A stretch of 64,000 nt of DNA, from NCBI GenBank assembly GCA_025965895.1, contig JAOPWC010000099.1:62001-126000 (forward strand), written 5' to 3'. The position numbers and the translations under genes are program-made. This DNA comes from Mycobacterium sp. (GTDB lineage Bacteria; Actinomycetota; Actinomycetes; Mycobacteriales; Mycobacteriaceae). Every line of letters starts with the position of its first letter. Positions within the stretch are counted from its first letter, which is position 1. This document shows positions 18,845 through 28,421 of the stretch, one piece after another. The notes under the pieces are model-generated. The model searched no databases. It was not told the origin of the DNA and was given only the letters and a program-made list of their open reading frames with translations.

Positions 18845-19993
18845 CTACAGCCGCTCGATGATCGTCACGTTGGCCGTGCCGCCGCCCTCGCACATCGTCT
18901 GTAGGCCGTAGCGCCCGCCGGTGCGCTCGAGCTCGTTGAGCATTGTCGTGAACAGCTTGGCGCCGGTGGCTCCCAGCGGATGCCCGAGGGCGATCGCCCC
19001 GCCGTTGGGGTTGACTTTTTCCGGGTCGGCCTTGATCTCCTTGAGCCAAGCCATCACGACCGGCGCGAAGGCTTCGTTGATCTCCACGACATCGATGTCG
19101 TCGATCGACAACCCGCTCTTCTCCAACGCGTGGCGAGTCGCGGGAATCGGCCCCGTCAACATGTAGACGGGGTCGGCACCGCGCGCGCTGACGTGATGAA
19201 CGCGGGCTCGCGGCGTCAACTTGTGGTCCGCGACCGCCTGCTCGGAGGCCAGCAGCACCGCGCTTGCGCCGTCGGAGATCTGGCTGGCCAGCGCCGCGGT
19301 CAGACGGCCGCCCTCGCTGAGCGTCGCTAATGATGCCATCTTCTCCAGCGTCGTCTGGCGGGGGCCCTCATCCACCGAGAAGCTGTTGACCCAGACGATC
19401 TCGTTGTCGAAATGCCCGGCCCGGATCGCTGACAGCGCACGCTCGTGGCTGGCGAGCGCATACTGCTCCATCTCCTCGCGCGACAGATTCCACCGCTCGG
19501 CGATCAGCTCGGCGCCACGGAACTGCGAGATCTCCTCGTCGCCGTAGCGATGCCGCCAATTCTCGGATTCGCTTGTCGGCGAGGTGAATCCGAATTGCTG
19601 GCCGACCACCATCGCCGACGCGATCGGGATCTGGCTCATGTTCTGCATGCCGCCGGCCAGAATCACGTCCGCCGTGCCGGACATGATCGCTTGGGCGCCA
19701 AAGGAGATCGCCTGCTGACTGGAGCCGCACTGACGGTCGACGGTTACGCCCGGCACCTCCTCAGGGTAGCCGGCGGCCAGCCAGGCATTGCGGCCGATGT
19801 TGCCGGCCTGCCCCCCGATCGCGTCCACACAGCCGACGATGACGTCGTCGACTGCGGCGGGGTCGACGTCGACACGGTCGAACAGGCCGCGAAACGCGTG
19901 CACGCCAAGGTCGATTGGGTGCACGCCGGCCAGCGCGCCGTTGCGCTTACCGACGGCGGTCCGTACTGCGTCGATGATGTACGCCTCGGGCAT
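18845..19993 (-). CDS. fadA6: Thiolase FadA6 of the HIP (ring C/D) pathway
   Basis: A 382-residue thiolase with an intact catalytic set: Cys89 in DRQCGSSQ, His in [14 protein letters not shown] and Cys in TMCEGGGTANVT. In M. tuberculosis FadA6 thiolyses the ring-opened product of IpdAB. Start: ATG 19993 with AAAGGAG at ideal spacing. It lies 11 bp downstream of kstR2 and ends the fadE30-ipdF-kstR2-fadA6 operon. The accessory region of pseudogenes begins right after its 3' end. Confidence 0.93.
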   Translation of the reverse strand: MPEAYIIDAVRTAVGKRNGALAGVHPIDLGVHAFRGLFDRVDVDPAAVDDVIVGCVDAIGGQAGNIGRNAWLAAGYPEEVPGVTVDRQCGSSQQAISFGAQAIMSGTADVILAGGMQNMSQIPIASAMVVGQQFGFTSPTSESENWRHRYGDEEISQFRGAELIAERWNLSREEMEQYALASHERALSAIRAGHFDNEIVWVNSFSVDEGPRQTTLEKMASLATLSEGGRLTAALASQISDGASAVLLASEQAVADHKLTPRARVHHVSARGADPVYMLTGPIPATRHALEKSGLSIDDIDVVEINEAFAPVVMAWLKEIKADPEKVNPNGGAIALGHPLGATGAKLFTTMLNELERTGGRYGLQTMCEGGGTANVTIIERL

Positions 19994-20004
19994 GTCGAAC
20001 TCCT

Positions 20005-20646
20005 TTAAATTGCCTTCTCGGTATTTGATTCTCTTCGCCCAAGCGGCTTACCGGGGGTGATTCCGCCGAGGACGATTGCAAGGTACTGACGGCCTACCTG
20101 TTCGGCCGTCAGCGGGCCGCCGGGCTGATACCAGCGCACCGAAACCCATGTGGTGTCGCGGATGAACCGGTACACCAGATCGACGTCGAGGTCGGGACGG
20201 AAATACCCCTCCTCGATGCCTTGATGCAGCACGTCAACCCACATCTGGCGTTGGCGCTTGTTCAACTCTTCCACATAGGAGAACCGGGGCTGCGACGACA
20301 GCCGCTTGGCCTCGTCCTGGTAAATCACGACCTGGGCGTGCCGATGCTCGATCGCGTCGAACGACGCCATGAAAAGACCCTTGAACCGCTCCAGCGGGTT
20401 GGGCTCGGTGTCGACGATGTGCTGATAACGCTCGAACAGCCAGTCGAGGAAACCGCGCAGTACCTCGTCGACCATCTCTTCCTTGGAAGCGAAGTGGTGA
20501 TACAGGCTGCCCGACAAGATCCCCGCCGAGTCGGCGATGTCGCGCACCGTGGTCGCGCGCAGTCCCCGCTCGGCGAACATCGCCGCGGCGAGCTCGAGGA
20601 GTTCGTCGCGTCGGCTTGGGGGCTGGCTGACCGGCTGGCTGGTCAT
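20005..20646 (-). CDS. kstR2: TetR-family repressor KstR2
   Basis: A 213-residue TetR regulator with the helix-turn-helix TTVRDIADSAGILSGSLYHH followed by FASKEEMVDEVL. KstR2 represses the genes for degradation of the last steroid rings, and HIP-CoA is the known effector in mycobacteria. Two matching operators are in the window (8902-8915 and 22593-22606). Its ATG overlaps the ipdF stop (ATGA), so here the repressor is made from the fadE30 operon, which it controls through the site at 22593. No PPE gene separates it from ipdF, unlike in M. tuberculosis. Confidence 0.94.
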   Translation of the reverse strand: MTSQPVSQPPSRRDELLELAAAMFAERGLRATTVRDIADSAGILSGSLYHHFASKEEMVDEVLRGFLDWLFERYQHIVDTEPNPLERFKGLFMASFDAIEHRHAQVVIYQDEAKRLSSQPRFSYVEELNKRQRQMWVDVLHQGIEEGYFRPDLDVDLVYRFIRDTTWVSVRWYQPGGPLTAEQVGRQYLAIVLGGITPGKPLGRRESNTEKAI

Positions 20647-21431
20647 GGGTGCTGGCTCGACACCGAAATCACTTCACCGGTCAAATAACTGGAGTAGTCA
20701 CTGGCCAGAAACGCGATCGTGGCGGCGACTTCCCACGGCTCGGCGGCCCGCCCGTAGGCCTCCCCTGCGGTGAGTCGGTCGAGCAGTTCGGCCGAAGTCA
20801 CCTTGTCCAGGAACTTGTGCCGGGCGATGCTCGGAGCGACCGCGTTGATCCGCACGCCGTACTCCACGGCTTCGATCGCCGAGCATCGGGTCAACGCCAT
20901 CACGCCTGCCTTCGCGGCCGCGTAGTGCGACTGCCCTCGCTGCGCCCGCCAGCCGAGCACGCTGGCGTTGTTGACGATCACGCCGCCGTGTCCGGCGTCG
21001 CGGAAGTAGCGCAGCGCCGCGCGGGTCGCACGGAACGTCGAGTTGAGCGTCACGTCGAGCACCCGGTCCCACTGCCCGTCGGTCATCTCGGCGACAGGTG
21101 TCTCCCCGCCGAGGCCTGCGTTATTCACCAGCACGTCCAGCCGGCCCAACCGCGCGGTGGTCGAGGCGATAAGCGCATCCACCTGCGCGGTGGAGGTAAC
21201 GTCGCAGACAACGCTTTCCACCCTCCCCAGCCCGAGTCCGGCCAGCTCATCACGTGTTTCGCCCAGCCTGCGTTCGTGGTAGTCCGACACCACCACGTCG
21301 GCGCCCTCATTGAGCGCTCGCCGTGCGGTCGCCGACCCGATCCCCGTCCCGGCGGCCGCGGTGACGACCACCACCTTTCCATCGAGGAGACCGTGCCCCT
21401 CAACCTCTTTCGGTGCTACTGCCAGCGTCAT
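20643..21431 (-). CDS. ipdF: Short-chain dehydrogenase IpdF
   Basis: A 262-residue SDR. It has VVVVTAAAGTGIGSATARRA at the cofactor site, VLVNNAGLGG, the Ser region VIVNNASVLGWRAQ and the YxxxK motif in SHYAAAKAG. In the HIP pathway IpdF oxidises the 5-hydroxy group of a ring C/D CoA intermediate. Start: ATG 21431 (MTLAVAPKEVEG) with GGGAGG upstream; the longer open frame extends into fadE30. The ATG overlaps the fadE30 stop and the stop overlaps the kstR2 start. Confidence 0.92.
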   Translation of the reverse strand: MTLAVAPKEVEGHGLLDGKVVVVTAAAGTGIGSATARRALNEGADVVVSDYHERRLGETRDELAGLGLGRVESVVCDVTSTAQVDALIASTTARLGRLDVLVNNAGLGGETPVAEMTDGQWDRVLDVTLNSTFRATRAALRYFRDAGHGGVIVNNASVLGWRAQRGQSHYAAAKAGVMALTRCSAIEAVEYGVRINAVAPSIARHKFLDKVTSAELLDRLTAGEAYGRAAEPWEVAATIAFLASDYSSYLTGEVISVSSQHP

Positions 21432-22576
21432 GCGCGCGCCTCCCTGGGCAGGCCGAGGACCCGCTCGGCGATGATGTTGCGCTGAATCTCGTTGGAGCCG
21501 CCATAGATCGTGTCGGCGCGTGAGAACAGAAACAGCCGCTGCCATTCGTCGAAGTCACCGTTGTCGGCAACCAGACCAGACATTCCCTCGATCTCCATGG
21601 CCAGCTCACCGAGTTCGCGATGCCAGTTGGCCCACAACAGCTTGGACACGTTGTCCTGCCCGGGCCTTTCGACGTCCATCGTGGCCAGCGCATGGGACCG
21701 CATCGCCCGAAGCCCGACCCACGCACGCGCCAGCCGCTCACGGATCAGCGGATCCGCAGCCGCCGCGTTGCGCTGCGCCAGCTCCGCGATCCCGGAAAGT
21801 TCGCGGGCATAACGGATCTGGTTGCCCAACGTGGACACCCCGCGCTCGAAGGTCAGCGTTCCCATTGCCACCCGCCAGCCGTCACCGGGCTCACCGACCA
21901 CCAGGTCCGCGTCGGTGCGGGCGTCGTCGAAGAACACCTCGTTGAACTCCGACGTGCCGGTGAGCTGCACGATCGGCCGGATCTGCACCCCGGGCTGGTC
22001 CAGCGGCACCAGCAGATACGAAAGGCCGGCGTGCCGCTTGGACCCCTTTTCGGTGCGGGCCACCACGAAACACCATTGCGACAGATGCGCGAGCGACGTC
22101 CACACCTTCTGGCCGTTGATCACCCACTGATCGCCGTCGAGCAATGCGGTCGTCGACACATTGGCCAGATCGCTGCCCGCGCCAGGTTCGGAGTAGCCCT
22201 GACACCACAATTCGGTCACGGCCCGGATGCCGGGCAGGAACCGCTGCTGCTGTGCGGCGGTGCCGAATGCGATCAATGTGGGACCGAGCAGTTCCTCACC
22301 GAAGTGGTTGACCTTGTCCGGTGCGTCGGCGCGGGCGTACTCCTCGTAGAACGCGACCCTGTGCGCGACCGAAAGACCCCGGCCGCCGTGCTCCTCGGGC
22401 CAGCCCAGGCACGTCAGCCCGGCGGCCGCGAGTTGCTGGTTCCACGCCCGGCGCTCCTCGAAGGCCTCATGCTCCCGGCCGGGACCGCCCAACCCCTTGA
22501 GCGCCGCGAACTCGCCCGCCAGATTGTCGGCCAGCCAGTCGCGGACCTCGGCCCTGAACTCCTGGACCTCTTTCAC
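21428..22576 (-). CDS. fadE30: Acyl-CoA dehydrogenase FadE30
   Basis: A 382-residue ACAD that in M. tuberculosis desaturates the propionate side chain of 5-hydroxy-HIP-CoA. It carries GYSEPGAGSDLANVSTTA, NGQKVWTSLAHLSQWCF, and the C-terminal IYGGSNEIQRNIIAERVLGL, all typical of a complete ACAD. Start: GTG 22576, downstream of the KstR2 operator at 22593-22606. First gene of the fadE30-ipdF-kstR2-fadA6 operon, divergent from fadD3. Confidence 0.93.
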   Translation of the reverse strand: MKEVQEFRAEVRDWLADNLAGEFAALKGLGGPGREHEAFEERRAWNQQLAAAGLTCLGWPEEHGGRGLSVAHRVAFYEEYARADAPDKVNHFGEELLGPTLIAFGTAAQQQRFLPGIRAVTELWCQGYSEPGAGSDLANVSTTALLDGDQWVINGQKVWTSLAHLSQWCFVVARTEKGSKRHAGLSYLLVPLDQPGVQIRPIVQLTGTSEFNEVFFDDARTDADLVVGEPGDGWRVAMGTLTFERGVSTLGNQIRYARELSGIAELAQRNAAAADPLIRERLARAWVGLRAMRSHALATMDVERPGQDNVSKLLWANWHRELGELAMEIEGMSGLVADNGDFDEWQRLFLFSRADTIYGGSNEIQRNIIAERVLGLPREARA

Positions 22577-22592
22577 CCCTGTAGGCTAACCT

Positions 22593-22606
22593 ACCAAGCA
22601 CTTGCT
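22593..22606. promoter_or_regulatory. KstR2 operator, fadE30 / fadD3
   Basis: The palindrome accaagcacttgct matches AnCAAGnnCTTGnT at all fixed positions. It lies midway between the divergent GTG of fadE30 and ATG of fadD3, and so controls both operons, including kstR2 itself. Confidence 0.9.
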
Positions 22607-22623
22607 TTGTTAGAGGAGCGTCA

Positions 22624-24198
22624 ATGGCGAGCGATCCGCGCACCGTGCCGGCGGTGCTGGACCGGATTGCACAGCAACTGCCCGACCATGACGCGCTGGT
22701 CTGCGCCGATCAGCGGCTCACCTATGCCGAACTGCGAATGGCGGTGCACCGGGCCGCCGCGGCAATCGTCGCGCTGGGCGTGGCACCCGGTGATCGCGTC
22801 GCCATCTGGTCGCCCAACACCTGGCACTGGGTCGTCGCCTGCCTGGCGGTTCACCACACCGGCGCCGTCGTTGTACCTCTGAACACCCGGTACACCGCCA
22901 CCGAGGCTACCGATATCCTGGCCCGCACCGGCGCCCCGCTGCTGATCGCCATGGGCACATTCCTCGGCACTGACCGGGTCGCGAAGCTGCCCCCCGACGC
23001 GCTGCCGCAGTTGCGGCACATTGTGCGGATACCGGTCGAGGACGCCGACGAGCCGATGGTTGACATCGGCCACGTCCGGGTCCTGGGTTGGCCCGGCTTC
23101 ATCGCCGAAGGCGCCGCCATCGGTGCCGACGTAGTGGCAGCCATCGCCGCCACAGTGTCAGCGGACGACATCAGTGACATCCTGTTTACGTCCGGCACGA
23201 CGGGCCGCAGCAAAGGTGTGCTGTGCGCGCAGCGTCAGTCGCTGTCGGCGTCGGCGGCGTGGGCGGCCTGCGGAAAGCTCAACCCCGATGACCGCTACCT
23301 CTGCATCAACCCGTTCTTCCACAACTTCGGATACAAGGCCGGCATCCTTGCGTGCCTGCAGACCGGCGCGACGCTGATCCCGCAGCTGACCTTCGAACCC
23401 GAACAGGCCCTGCGCGCCGTGCAGGACCGCAGGATCACCGTGCTGCCCGGTCCACCGACGATCTACCAAACGCTGCTCGACCATCCGGCCAGGAAGAACT
23501 ACGACCTCAGCTCGCTGCGGTTCGCGGTCACCGGCGCGGCAACGGTTCCGATGGTGCTGATCGAGCGGATGCGGGCCGAGCTCGACATCGACACCGTGCT
23601 GACCGCCTACGGGCTGACCGAATCCAGTGGATTCGGCACCATGTGCCGGCCCGAGGACGACGCGCTCACCGTCGCGACCACTTGCGGGCGACCGATCGCC
23701 GGCTTCGAGCTGCGCGTCCACTCGCCAGACGACACCGGCGCCGGTGAGGTGTTACTGCGGGGGCCCAATGTGATGCTGGGCTACCTTGACGACCCCGACG
23801 CCACCGCCGAAGCGGTCGACCCCGAGGGGTGGCTGCACACCGGCGACGTCGGAACCTTGGACGAGTCAGGCAACCTGCGCATCACCGATCGGCTCAAGGA
23901 CATGTACATCTGCGGCGGGTTCAACGTCTACCCCGCCGAGGTCGAACAGGTGCTGATGCGCCTGGACGGCGTTGCCGACGTTGCCGTGATCGGTGTCCCC
24001 GACGAACGACTCGGCGAGGTAGGCAAGGCGTTCGTCGTTTCGCGACGCGACGCTACCCTCGACGAGCAGGCTGTCATCTCCTGCGCGCGTGAGCATTTGG
24101 CCAACTTCAAGACGCCCCGGTCGGTGGAATTCCTCGATGTGCTGCCCCGTAATCCGGGCGGCAAGGTGGTCAAACCACTACTGCGGGAAAGGGCCTGA
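22624..24198 (+). CDS. fadD3: HIP-CoA ligase FadD3
   Basis: A 524-residue AMP-forming acyl-CoA ligase that activates HIP, the bicyclic propanoate left after rings A/B are removed. The P-loop SGTTGRSKG (about residue 193), the A5 motif YGLTESSGFG, the TGD motif in WLHTGDVG, and the terminal catalytic Lys in NPGGKVVK are all present. Start: ATG 22624 with GAGGAG upstream. First gene of the KstR2-controlled fadD3-fadE31-fadE32-fadE33-aminotransferase operon. Confidence 0.94.
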   Translation: MASDPRTVPAVLDRIAQQLPDHDALVCADQRLTYAELRMAVHRAAAAIVALGVAPGDRVAIWSPNTWHWVVACLAVHHTGAVVVPLNTRYTATEATDILARTGAPLLIAMGTFLGTDRVAKLPPDALPQLRHIVRIPVEDADEPMVDIGHVRVLGWPGFIAEGAAIGADVVAAIAATVSADDISDILFTSGTTGRSKGVLCAQRQSLSASAAWAACGKLNPDDRYLCINPFFHNFGYKAGILACLQTGATLIPQLTFEPEQALRAVQDRRITVLPGPPTIYQTLLDHPARKNYDLSSLRFAVTGAATVPMVLIERMRAELDIDTVLTAYGLTESSGFGTMCRPEDDALTVATTCGRPIAGFELRVHSPDDTGAGEVLLRGPNVMLGYLDDPDATAEAVDPEGWLHTGDVGTLDESGNLRITDRLKDMYICGGFNVYPAEVEQVLMRLDGVADVAVIGVPDERLGEVGKAFVVSRRDATLDEQAVISCAREHLANFKTPRSVEFLDVLPRNPGGKVVKPLLRERA

Positions 24199-25344
24199 AT
24201 GGACCTGACTTTCGACGACGCCACGGTGGCGCTGCAGGCTGAGACTCGCGAGTTCCTCGCGGCGAACAGATCGGCGTTTCCGACAGCTTCCTATGACAGT
24301 GCGGACGGATTCGACCAGCACCGGCGGTGGGACCGCACGCTCTACGACGCAGGCCTTTCGGCGATCACGTGGCCGCAGCGCTACGGTGGACGTGACGCCA
24401 CGCTGCTGCAGTGGGTGGTCTACGAGGAGGAATACTTCCGGGCCGCGGCGCCGGCCCGAGCCAGCGCCAACGGTATGTCGCTGCTGGCGCCGACATTGTT
24501 CGTCCACGGAACCGAGGAGCAACTCGACCGCGTGCTGCCGAAAATGGCGAGCGGCGAGGAGATCTGGGCGCAGGCGTGGTCGGAACCGGAGTCTGGCAGC
24601 GACCTGGCTTCGCTCCGGTCGACCGCCGCCCGGGCGGACGGGGGGTGGCTGCTCAACGGGCAGAAGATCTGGAGCTCGCGGGCACCGTTCGGCGACAAGG
24701 CGTTCGGGCTGTTCCGGTCCGACACCGCAGCCCAGCGCCACCGCGGCCTGACGTACTTCATGTTCGACCTGAAAGCCGATGGTGTCACGGTCCGTCCGAT
24801 CGCCCAGCTCGGCGGTGACACCGGCTTCGGGGAGATCTTCCTCGACGACGTGTTCGTGCCCGATCAGGACGTGATCGGCACCGTGAACGACGGCTGGCGG
24901 GTAGCGATGAGCACGTCGAGCAACGAGCGCGGGATGTCGCTGCGCAGCCCGGCGCGGTTCCTGGCGTCGGCGCAGCGTCTGACCCAACTATGGAAACAAC
25001 GCGGCGACAACGCGTTCGATGATCGGGTCGCCGACGCATGGATCAAGGCGCAGTCCTACCGGCTGCATACCTACGGGACAGTGACCCGGCTCGCGGATGG
25101 GGGCGAGCTCGGCGCGGAATCGTCGATCACCAAGGCGTTCTGGTCCGATCTCGACGTCGCGCTGCACCAGACGGCCCTGGACCTGCAGGGGCCCGACGCC
25201 GAACTCGACGACCCTTGGACACACGGCTTGCTGTTCGCGCTGGGTGGTCCGATTTATGCCGGCACCAATGAGATTCAGCGCAACATCATTGCCGAGCGGC
25301 TGCTGGGCCTACCCCGCGAGAAGTCAGGGGGCAAGACACAGTGA
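24199..25344 (+). CDS. fadE31: Acyl-CoA dehydrogenase FadE31
   Basis: A complete 381-residue ACAD starting directly after the fadD3 stop with no gap. Features: AWSEPESGSDLASLRSTAAR, NGQKIWSSRAPFGDKAFGLF and the C-terminal IYAGTNEIQRNIIAERLLGL. It is expected to be the full-length partner of the shorter FadE32/FadE33 subunits, since steroid-catabolic ACADs in mycobacteria assemble from a canonical and a shortened subunit. It acts late in ring C/D breakdown. Confidence 0.92.
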   Translation: MDLTFDDATVALQAETREFLAANRSAFPTASYDSADGFDQHRRWDRTLYDAGLSAITWPQRYGGRDATLLQWVVYEEEYFRAAAPARASANGMSLLAPTLFVHGTEEQLDRVLPKMASGEEIWAQAWSEPESGSDLASLRSTAARADGGWLLNGQKIWSSRAPFGDKAFGLFRSDTAAQRHRGLTYFMFDLKADGVTVRPIAQLGGDTGFGEIFLDDVFVPDQDVIGTVNDGWRVAMSTSSNERGMSLRSPARFLASAQRLTQLWKQRGDNAFDDRVADAWIKAQSYRLHTYGTVTRLADGGELGAESSITKAFWSDLDVALHQTALDLQGPDAELDDPWTHGLLFALGGPIYAGTNEIQRNIIAERLLGLPREKSGGKTQ

Positions 25345-26297
25345 ACTTCGATCTCGACGAACAGCAACGGGACTTCGCCGCCAGCATCGATGCCGCAATG
25401 TCGGCCGGGGACCTGCCCGCTGCGGTACGGGCCTGGGCCCGCGGCGACACCGCGCCCGGCCGCAAAGTGTGGGCCACGCTGGCCGACCTCGGGGTCACCG
25501 CGCTCGCGGTGCCGGGGCGCTTCGGCGGCCTTCAGGCCCACCCCGTGGACCTGGTGGTCGCGCTCGAGCGTCTCGGCCGGTGGTGTGTACCGGGCCCTGT
25601 CGCCGAATCCGTCGCTGTCGCGCCTGTTCTGCTTGCCGACGGCGACCGCCTCGAAGCGCTCGCGTCGGGAGACTTGATCGCCACCGTGGCGATGCCACCG
25701 ACGATGCCCCGCGCGCTCGACGCCGAGGCGGCAGGACTGACGCTGCTCGCACGTGACGGCGCCGTCGCGGATGCGGCACCGCTGGTTCAGCACGCGTCCG
25801 TGGATCCCAGCCGCCGCCTGTACGACGTGACGCCTTCGGGAGATGCGAAGCCCGCCGACCTCGCGCGGGCCTATGAATTCGGCGCGCTGGCGACTGCCGC
25901 GCAACTCGTTGGGGCCGGGGAGGCGCTGCTGAGGACGACCGTCGACTACGCCAAGCAGCGCACGCAGTTCGGCCGTCCGATCGGCTCCTATCAGGCGATC
26001 AAGCACAAGCTTGCCGACGTTCACATCGCGGTGGAACTGGCCCGGCCCCTGCTGTACGGCGCCGCGCTGTCGCTGGCCGACGGCGCACCCGAGACGGCCC
26101 GCGACGTCGGCGCAGCGAAGGTGGCCGCCGCCGAGGCCGCGCTGCTGTCCGCCCGCACTGCGCTGCAGACGCACGGCGCGATCGGGTTCACCGCAGAACA
26201 CGACCTGTCGTTGTGGCTGCTGCGGGTGCAGGCGTTGCGGTCTGCGTGGGGCGATCCTGCCGAGCATCGGCGCAGGGTCTTGGCGGCGCTCCGGTGA
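25341..26297 (+). CDS. fadE32: Short acyl-CoA dehydrogenase subunit FadE32
   Basis: A 318-residue short ACAD. The middle beta-domain is reduced, but the C-terminal FAD segment RTQFGRPIGSYQAIKHKLAD and HGAIGFTAEHDLSLWLLR are kept. Start: GTG 25341, overlapping the fadE31 stop by GTGA. Degenerate subunits of this size form alpha2beta2 enzymes with full-length partners, here most likely FadE31. Reaction: flavin-dependent alpha,beta-desaturation of a methyl-branched acyl-CoA from the former ring C. Confidence 0.9.
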   Translation: MNFDLDEQQRDFAASIDAAMSAGDLPAAVRAWARGDTAPGRKVWATLADLGVTALAVPGRFGGLQAHPVDLVVALERLGRWCVPGPVAESVAVAPVLLADGDRLEALASGDLIATVAMPPTMPRALDAEAAGLTLLARDGAVADAAPLVQHASVDPSRRLYDVTPSGDAKPADLARAYEFGALATAAQLVGAGEALLRTTVDYAKQRTQFGRPIGSYQAIKHKLADVHIAVELARPLLYGAALSLADGAPETARDVGAAKVAAAEAALLSARTALQTHGAIGFTAEHDLSLWLLRVQALRSAWGDPAEHRRRVLAALR

Positions 26298-27244
26298 GCA
26301 GCGAACGGGAACTGCTGGCCGAGACGGTGCGGGCGCTGGTCAACAAGCATGCCGAACCCGCCGCGGTACGCGACGCGATGGACTCTGAGCGCGGCTATGA
26401 CGAGTCGCTGTGGAAGTTGCTGTGTGAGCAGGTCGGCGCTGCCGCGCTGGTGGTCCCGGAGGAGTTCGGTGGCGCAGGCGGTGAACTGGCCGATGCCGCA
26501 ACCGTTCTGCAGGAACTCGGCCGCGGCCTGGTTCCTACGCCGCTGCTCGGCACGACGCTGGCGGAGCTCGCGCTGCTGTCCGCGGACATCCACGCTGACA
26601 CAGCGGGCCGCCTCGCCGAGGGCACCGCGATCGGCGCGGTGGTTTTCGATCCCGGCTACGTGGTCAACGGCGACATCGCCGATGTCGTGTTGGCGGTCGA
26701 CAACGGACAACTGAGCCGGTGGGGCAAGTTCACCGCCCAGCGCCTCGCGACGATGGACCCCACGCGTCGGTTGGCGCGGCTGACACCGCAGGAGGCAACG
26801 CCGATCGGCACCGACTCAGGTCTGGCCGACACCGCCGCGATCCTGCTGGCCGCCGAACAGGTCGGCGCCGCCGAGCGGTGCCTGGAGCTGACCGTCGACT
26901 ACACCAAGAGCAGAGTTCAATTCGGCCGTCCAATCGGCAGCTTCCAGGCGCTCAAGCACCGGCTGGCCGACCTGTATGTCGCCGTGTCGGCGGCCCGGGC
27001 GGTCGTCGACGACGCCGTCGCCGATCCGACACCGACCGCGGCCGCGCTGGCACGTGTGACGGCCACCGACGCCTTCTGCGCGGTGGCGGCCGAGGGCATC
27101 CAGATGCACGGCGGCATCGCGATCACCTGGGAACACGACATGCAGCTGTACTTCAAACGTGCTTATGGCAGCGCGCAGTTGTTCGGGCCGGTCCGGGACC
27201 GTCTGCGGGGGCTCGAGTCCGAAGTGTTGAATAACGAGGCGTGA
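26294..27244 (+). CDS. fadE33: Short acyl-CoA dehydrogenase subunit FadE33
   Basis: A 316-residue short ACAD similar in size and layout to FadE32. Visible: VVPEEFGGAGGELADAATV near the N-terminus, SRVQFGRPIGSFQALKHRLA and HGGIAITWEHDMQLYFKRA at the C-terminus. Start: GTG 26294 overlapping the fadE32 stop (GTGA). Its own stop overlaps the next start in the same way. The two adjacent short subunits probably give alternative partners for FadE31. Confidence 0.9.
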   Translation: MSSERELLAETVRALVNKHAEPAAVRDAMDSERGYDESLWKLLCEQVGAAALVVPEEFGGAGGELADAATVLQELGRGLVPTPLLGTTLAELALLSADIHADTAGRLAEGTAIGAVVFDPGYVVNGDIADVVLAVDNGQLSRWGKFTAQRLATMDPTRRLARLTPQEATPIGTDSGLADTAAILLAAEQVGAAERCLELTVDYTKSRVQFGRPIGSFQALKHRLADLYVAVSAARAVVDDAVADPTPTAAALARVTATDAFCAVAAEGIQMHGGIAITWEHDMQLYFKRAYGSAQLFGPVRDRLRGLESEVLNNEA

Positions 27245-28407
27245 AGGTAGCGCGTCGCGCGGGTATCCCGCCGTTTTACGTGATGGACGTGTGGCTGGCG
27301 GCCGCGGAACGCCAGCGCACGCACGGCGACCTGGTGAACCTGTCGGCTGGCCAGCCCAGCGCCGGGGCGCCTGCCCGGGTGCGCGCGGCGGCGGCGGCCG
27401 CGCTTCAGACCAACCAGCTGGGCTATACGGTGGCACTCGGGATCCCGGAGCTGCGCGCGGCGATCGCTCGGGCCTACATGGCTCGGCACCGTCTCGTCGT
27501 CGAACCCGACGATGTGGTGGTGACGACGGGCTCGTCGGGCGGCTTTCTGCTTGCGTTCTTGGCGTGCTTCGACAGCGGCGACCGCGTGGCGCTGGCCAGC
27601 CCCGGCTATCCCTGCTACCGCAACATCCTTTCCGCGCTTGGCTGCGAGGTCGTCGAAATTCCGTGCGGCCCCGACACCCGGTTTCAGCCGACCGCCCAGA
27701 TGCTCGCCGACCTCGACCCGCCCGTCGACGGTGTCGTCGTCGCGAGCCCGGCGAACCCGACCGGAACCGTCATCCCGCCCGAGGAGCTCGCCGCGATCGC
27801 CACCTGGTGCGCCGACACGGGTGTACGGCTGATCAGTGACGAGGTGTACCACGGCCTTGTCTACGAAGGTGCCCCGGACACCAGCTGCGCCTGGCAGACA
27901 TCGCGGCACGCCGTGGTGGTCAACAGCTTTTCGAAGTACTACGCGATGACCGGCTGGCGCCTCGGCTGGATGTTGGTGCCACAGCCGCTGCGACGTGCCG
28001 TGGATTGCCTGACTGGAAACTTCACGATCTGCCCGCCGGCCCTGTCCCAAGTCGCCGCGCTCGCCGCCTTCATGCCGCAGTCGATCGCCGAGGCCGACGC
28101 CCGGGTGCGGCACTACGCAGTCAACCGCAAACTGTTACTGGACGGGCTGCGGTCAATCGGAATCAATCGCCTGGCCCCCACCGACGGGGCGTTCTACGTC
28201 TACGCCGACGTGTCAGACTTCACCACCGACTCGCTGTCGTTCTGCTCGAAGCTGATGGCCGACACCGGCGTCGCGATCGCGCCCGGCATCGACTTCGACA
28301 CCGTGCACGGCGGCTCCTTCGTGCGGCTGTCCTTCGCCGGTCCCACGTCGGACATCGACGAGGCACTGCGCCGGATGGAGCCGTGGCTGAAAAATGTCGG
28401 TAGCTAG
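27241..28407 (+). CDS. PLP-dependent class I/II aminotransferase (Rv3565 type)
   Basis: A 388-residue fold-type I aminotransferase. The PLP lysine is in NSFSKYYAMTGWRLGW, the cofactor-ring Asp in LISDEVYHGLVYEG and the Asn in ASPANPTGTV. A carboxylate-binding Arg is likely in SFVRLSFAG. In M. tuberculosis the orthologue is named aspB, but substrate specificity is not evident from sequence. Start: GTG 27241 overlapping the fadE33 stop (GTGA), so it is the last gene of the fadD3 operon and co-expressed with steroid degradation. Confidence 0.88.
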   Translation: MKVARRAGIPPFYVMDVWLAAAERQRTHGDLVNLSAGQPSAGAPARVRAAAAAALQTNQLGYTVALGIPELRAAIARAYMARHRLVVEPDDVVVTTGSSGGFLLAFLACFDSGDRVALASPGYPCYRNILSALGCEVVEIPCGPDTRFQPTAQMLADLDPPVDGVVVASPANPTGTVIPPEELAAIATWCADTGVRLISDEVYHGLVYEGAPDTSCAWQTSRHAVVVNSFSKYYAMTGWRLGWMLVPQPLRRAVDCLTGNFTICPPALSQVAALAAFMPQSIAEADARVRHYAVNRKLLLDGLRSIGINRLAPTDGAFYVYADVSDFTTDSLSFCSKLMADTGVAIAPGIDFDTVHGGSFVRLSFAGPTSDIDEALRRMEPWLKNVGS

Positions 28408-28421
28408 TCTGCGTGTCGCGG

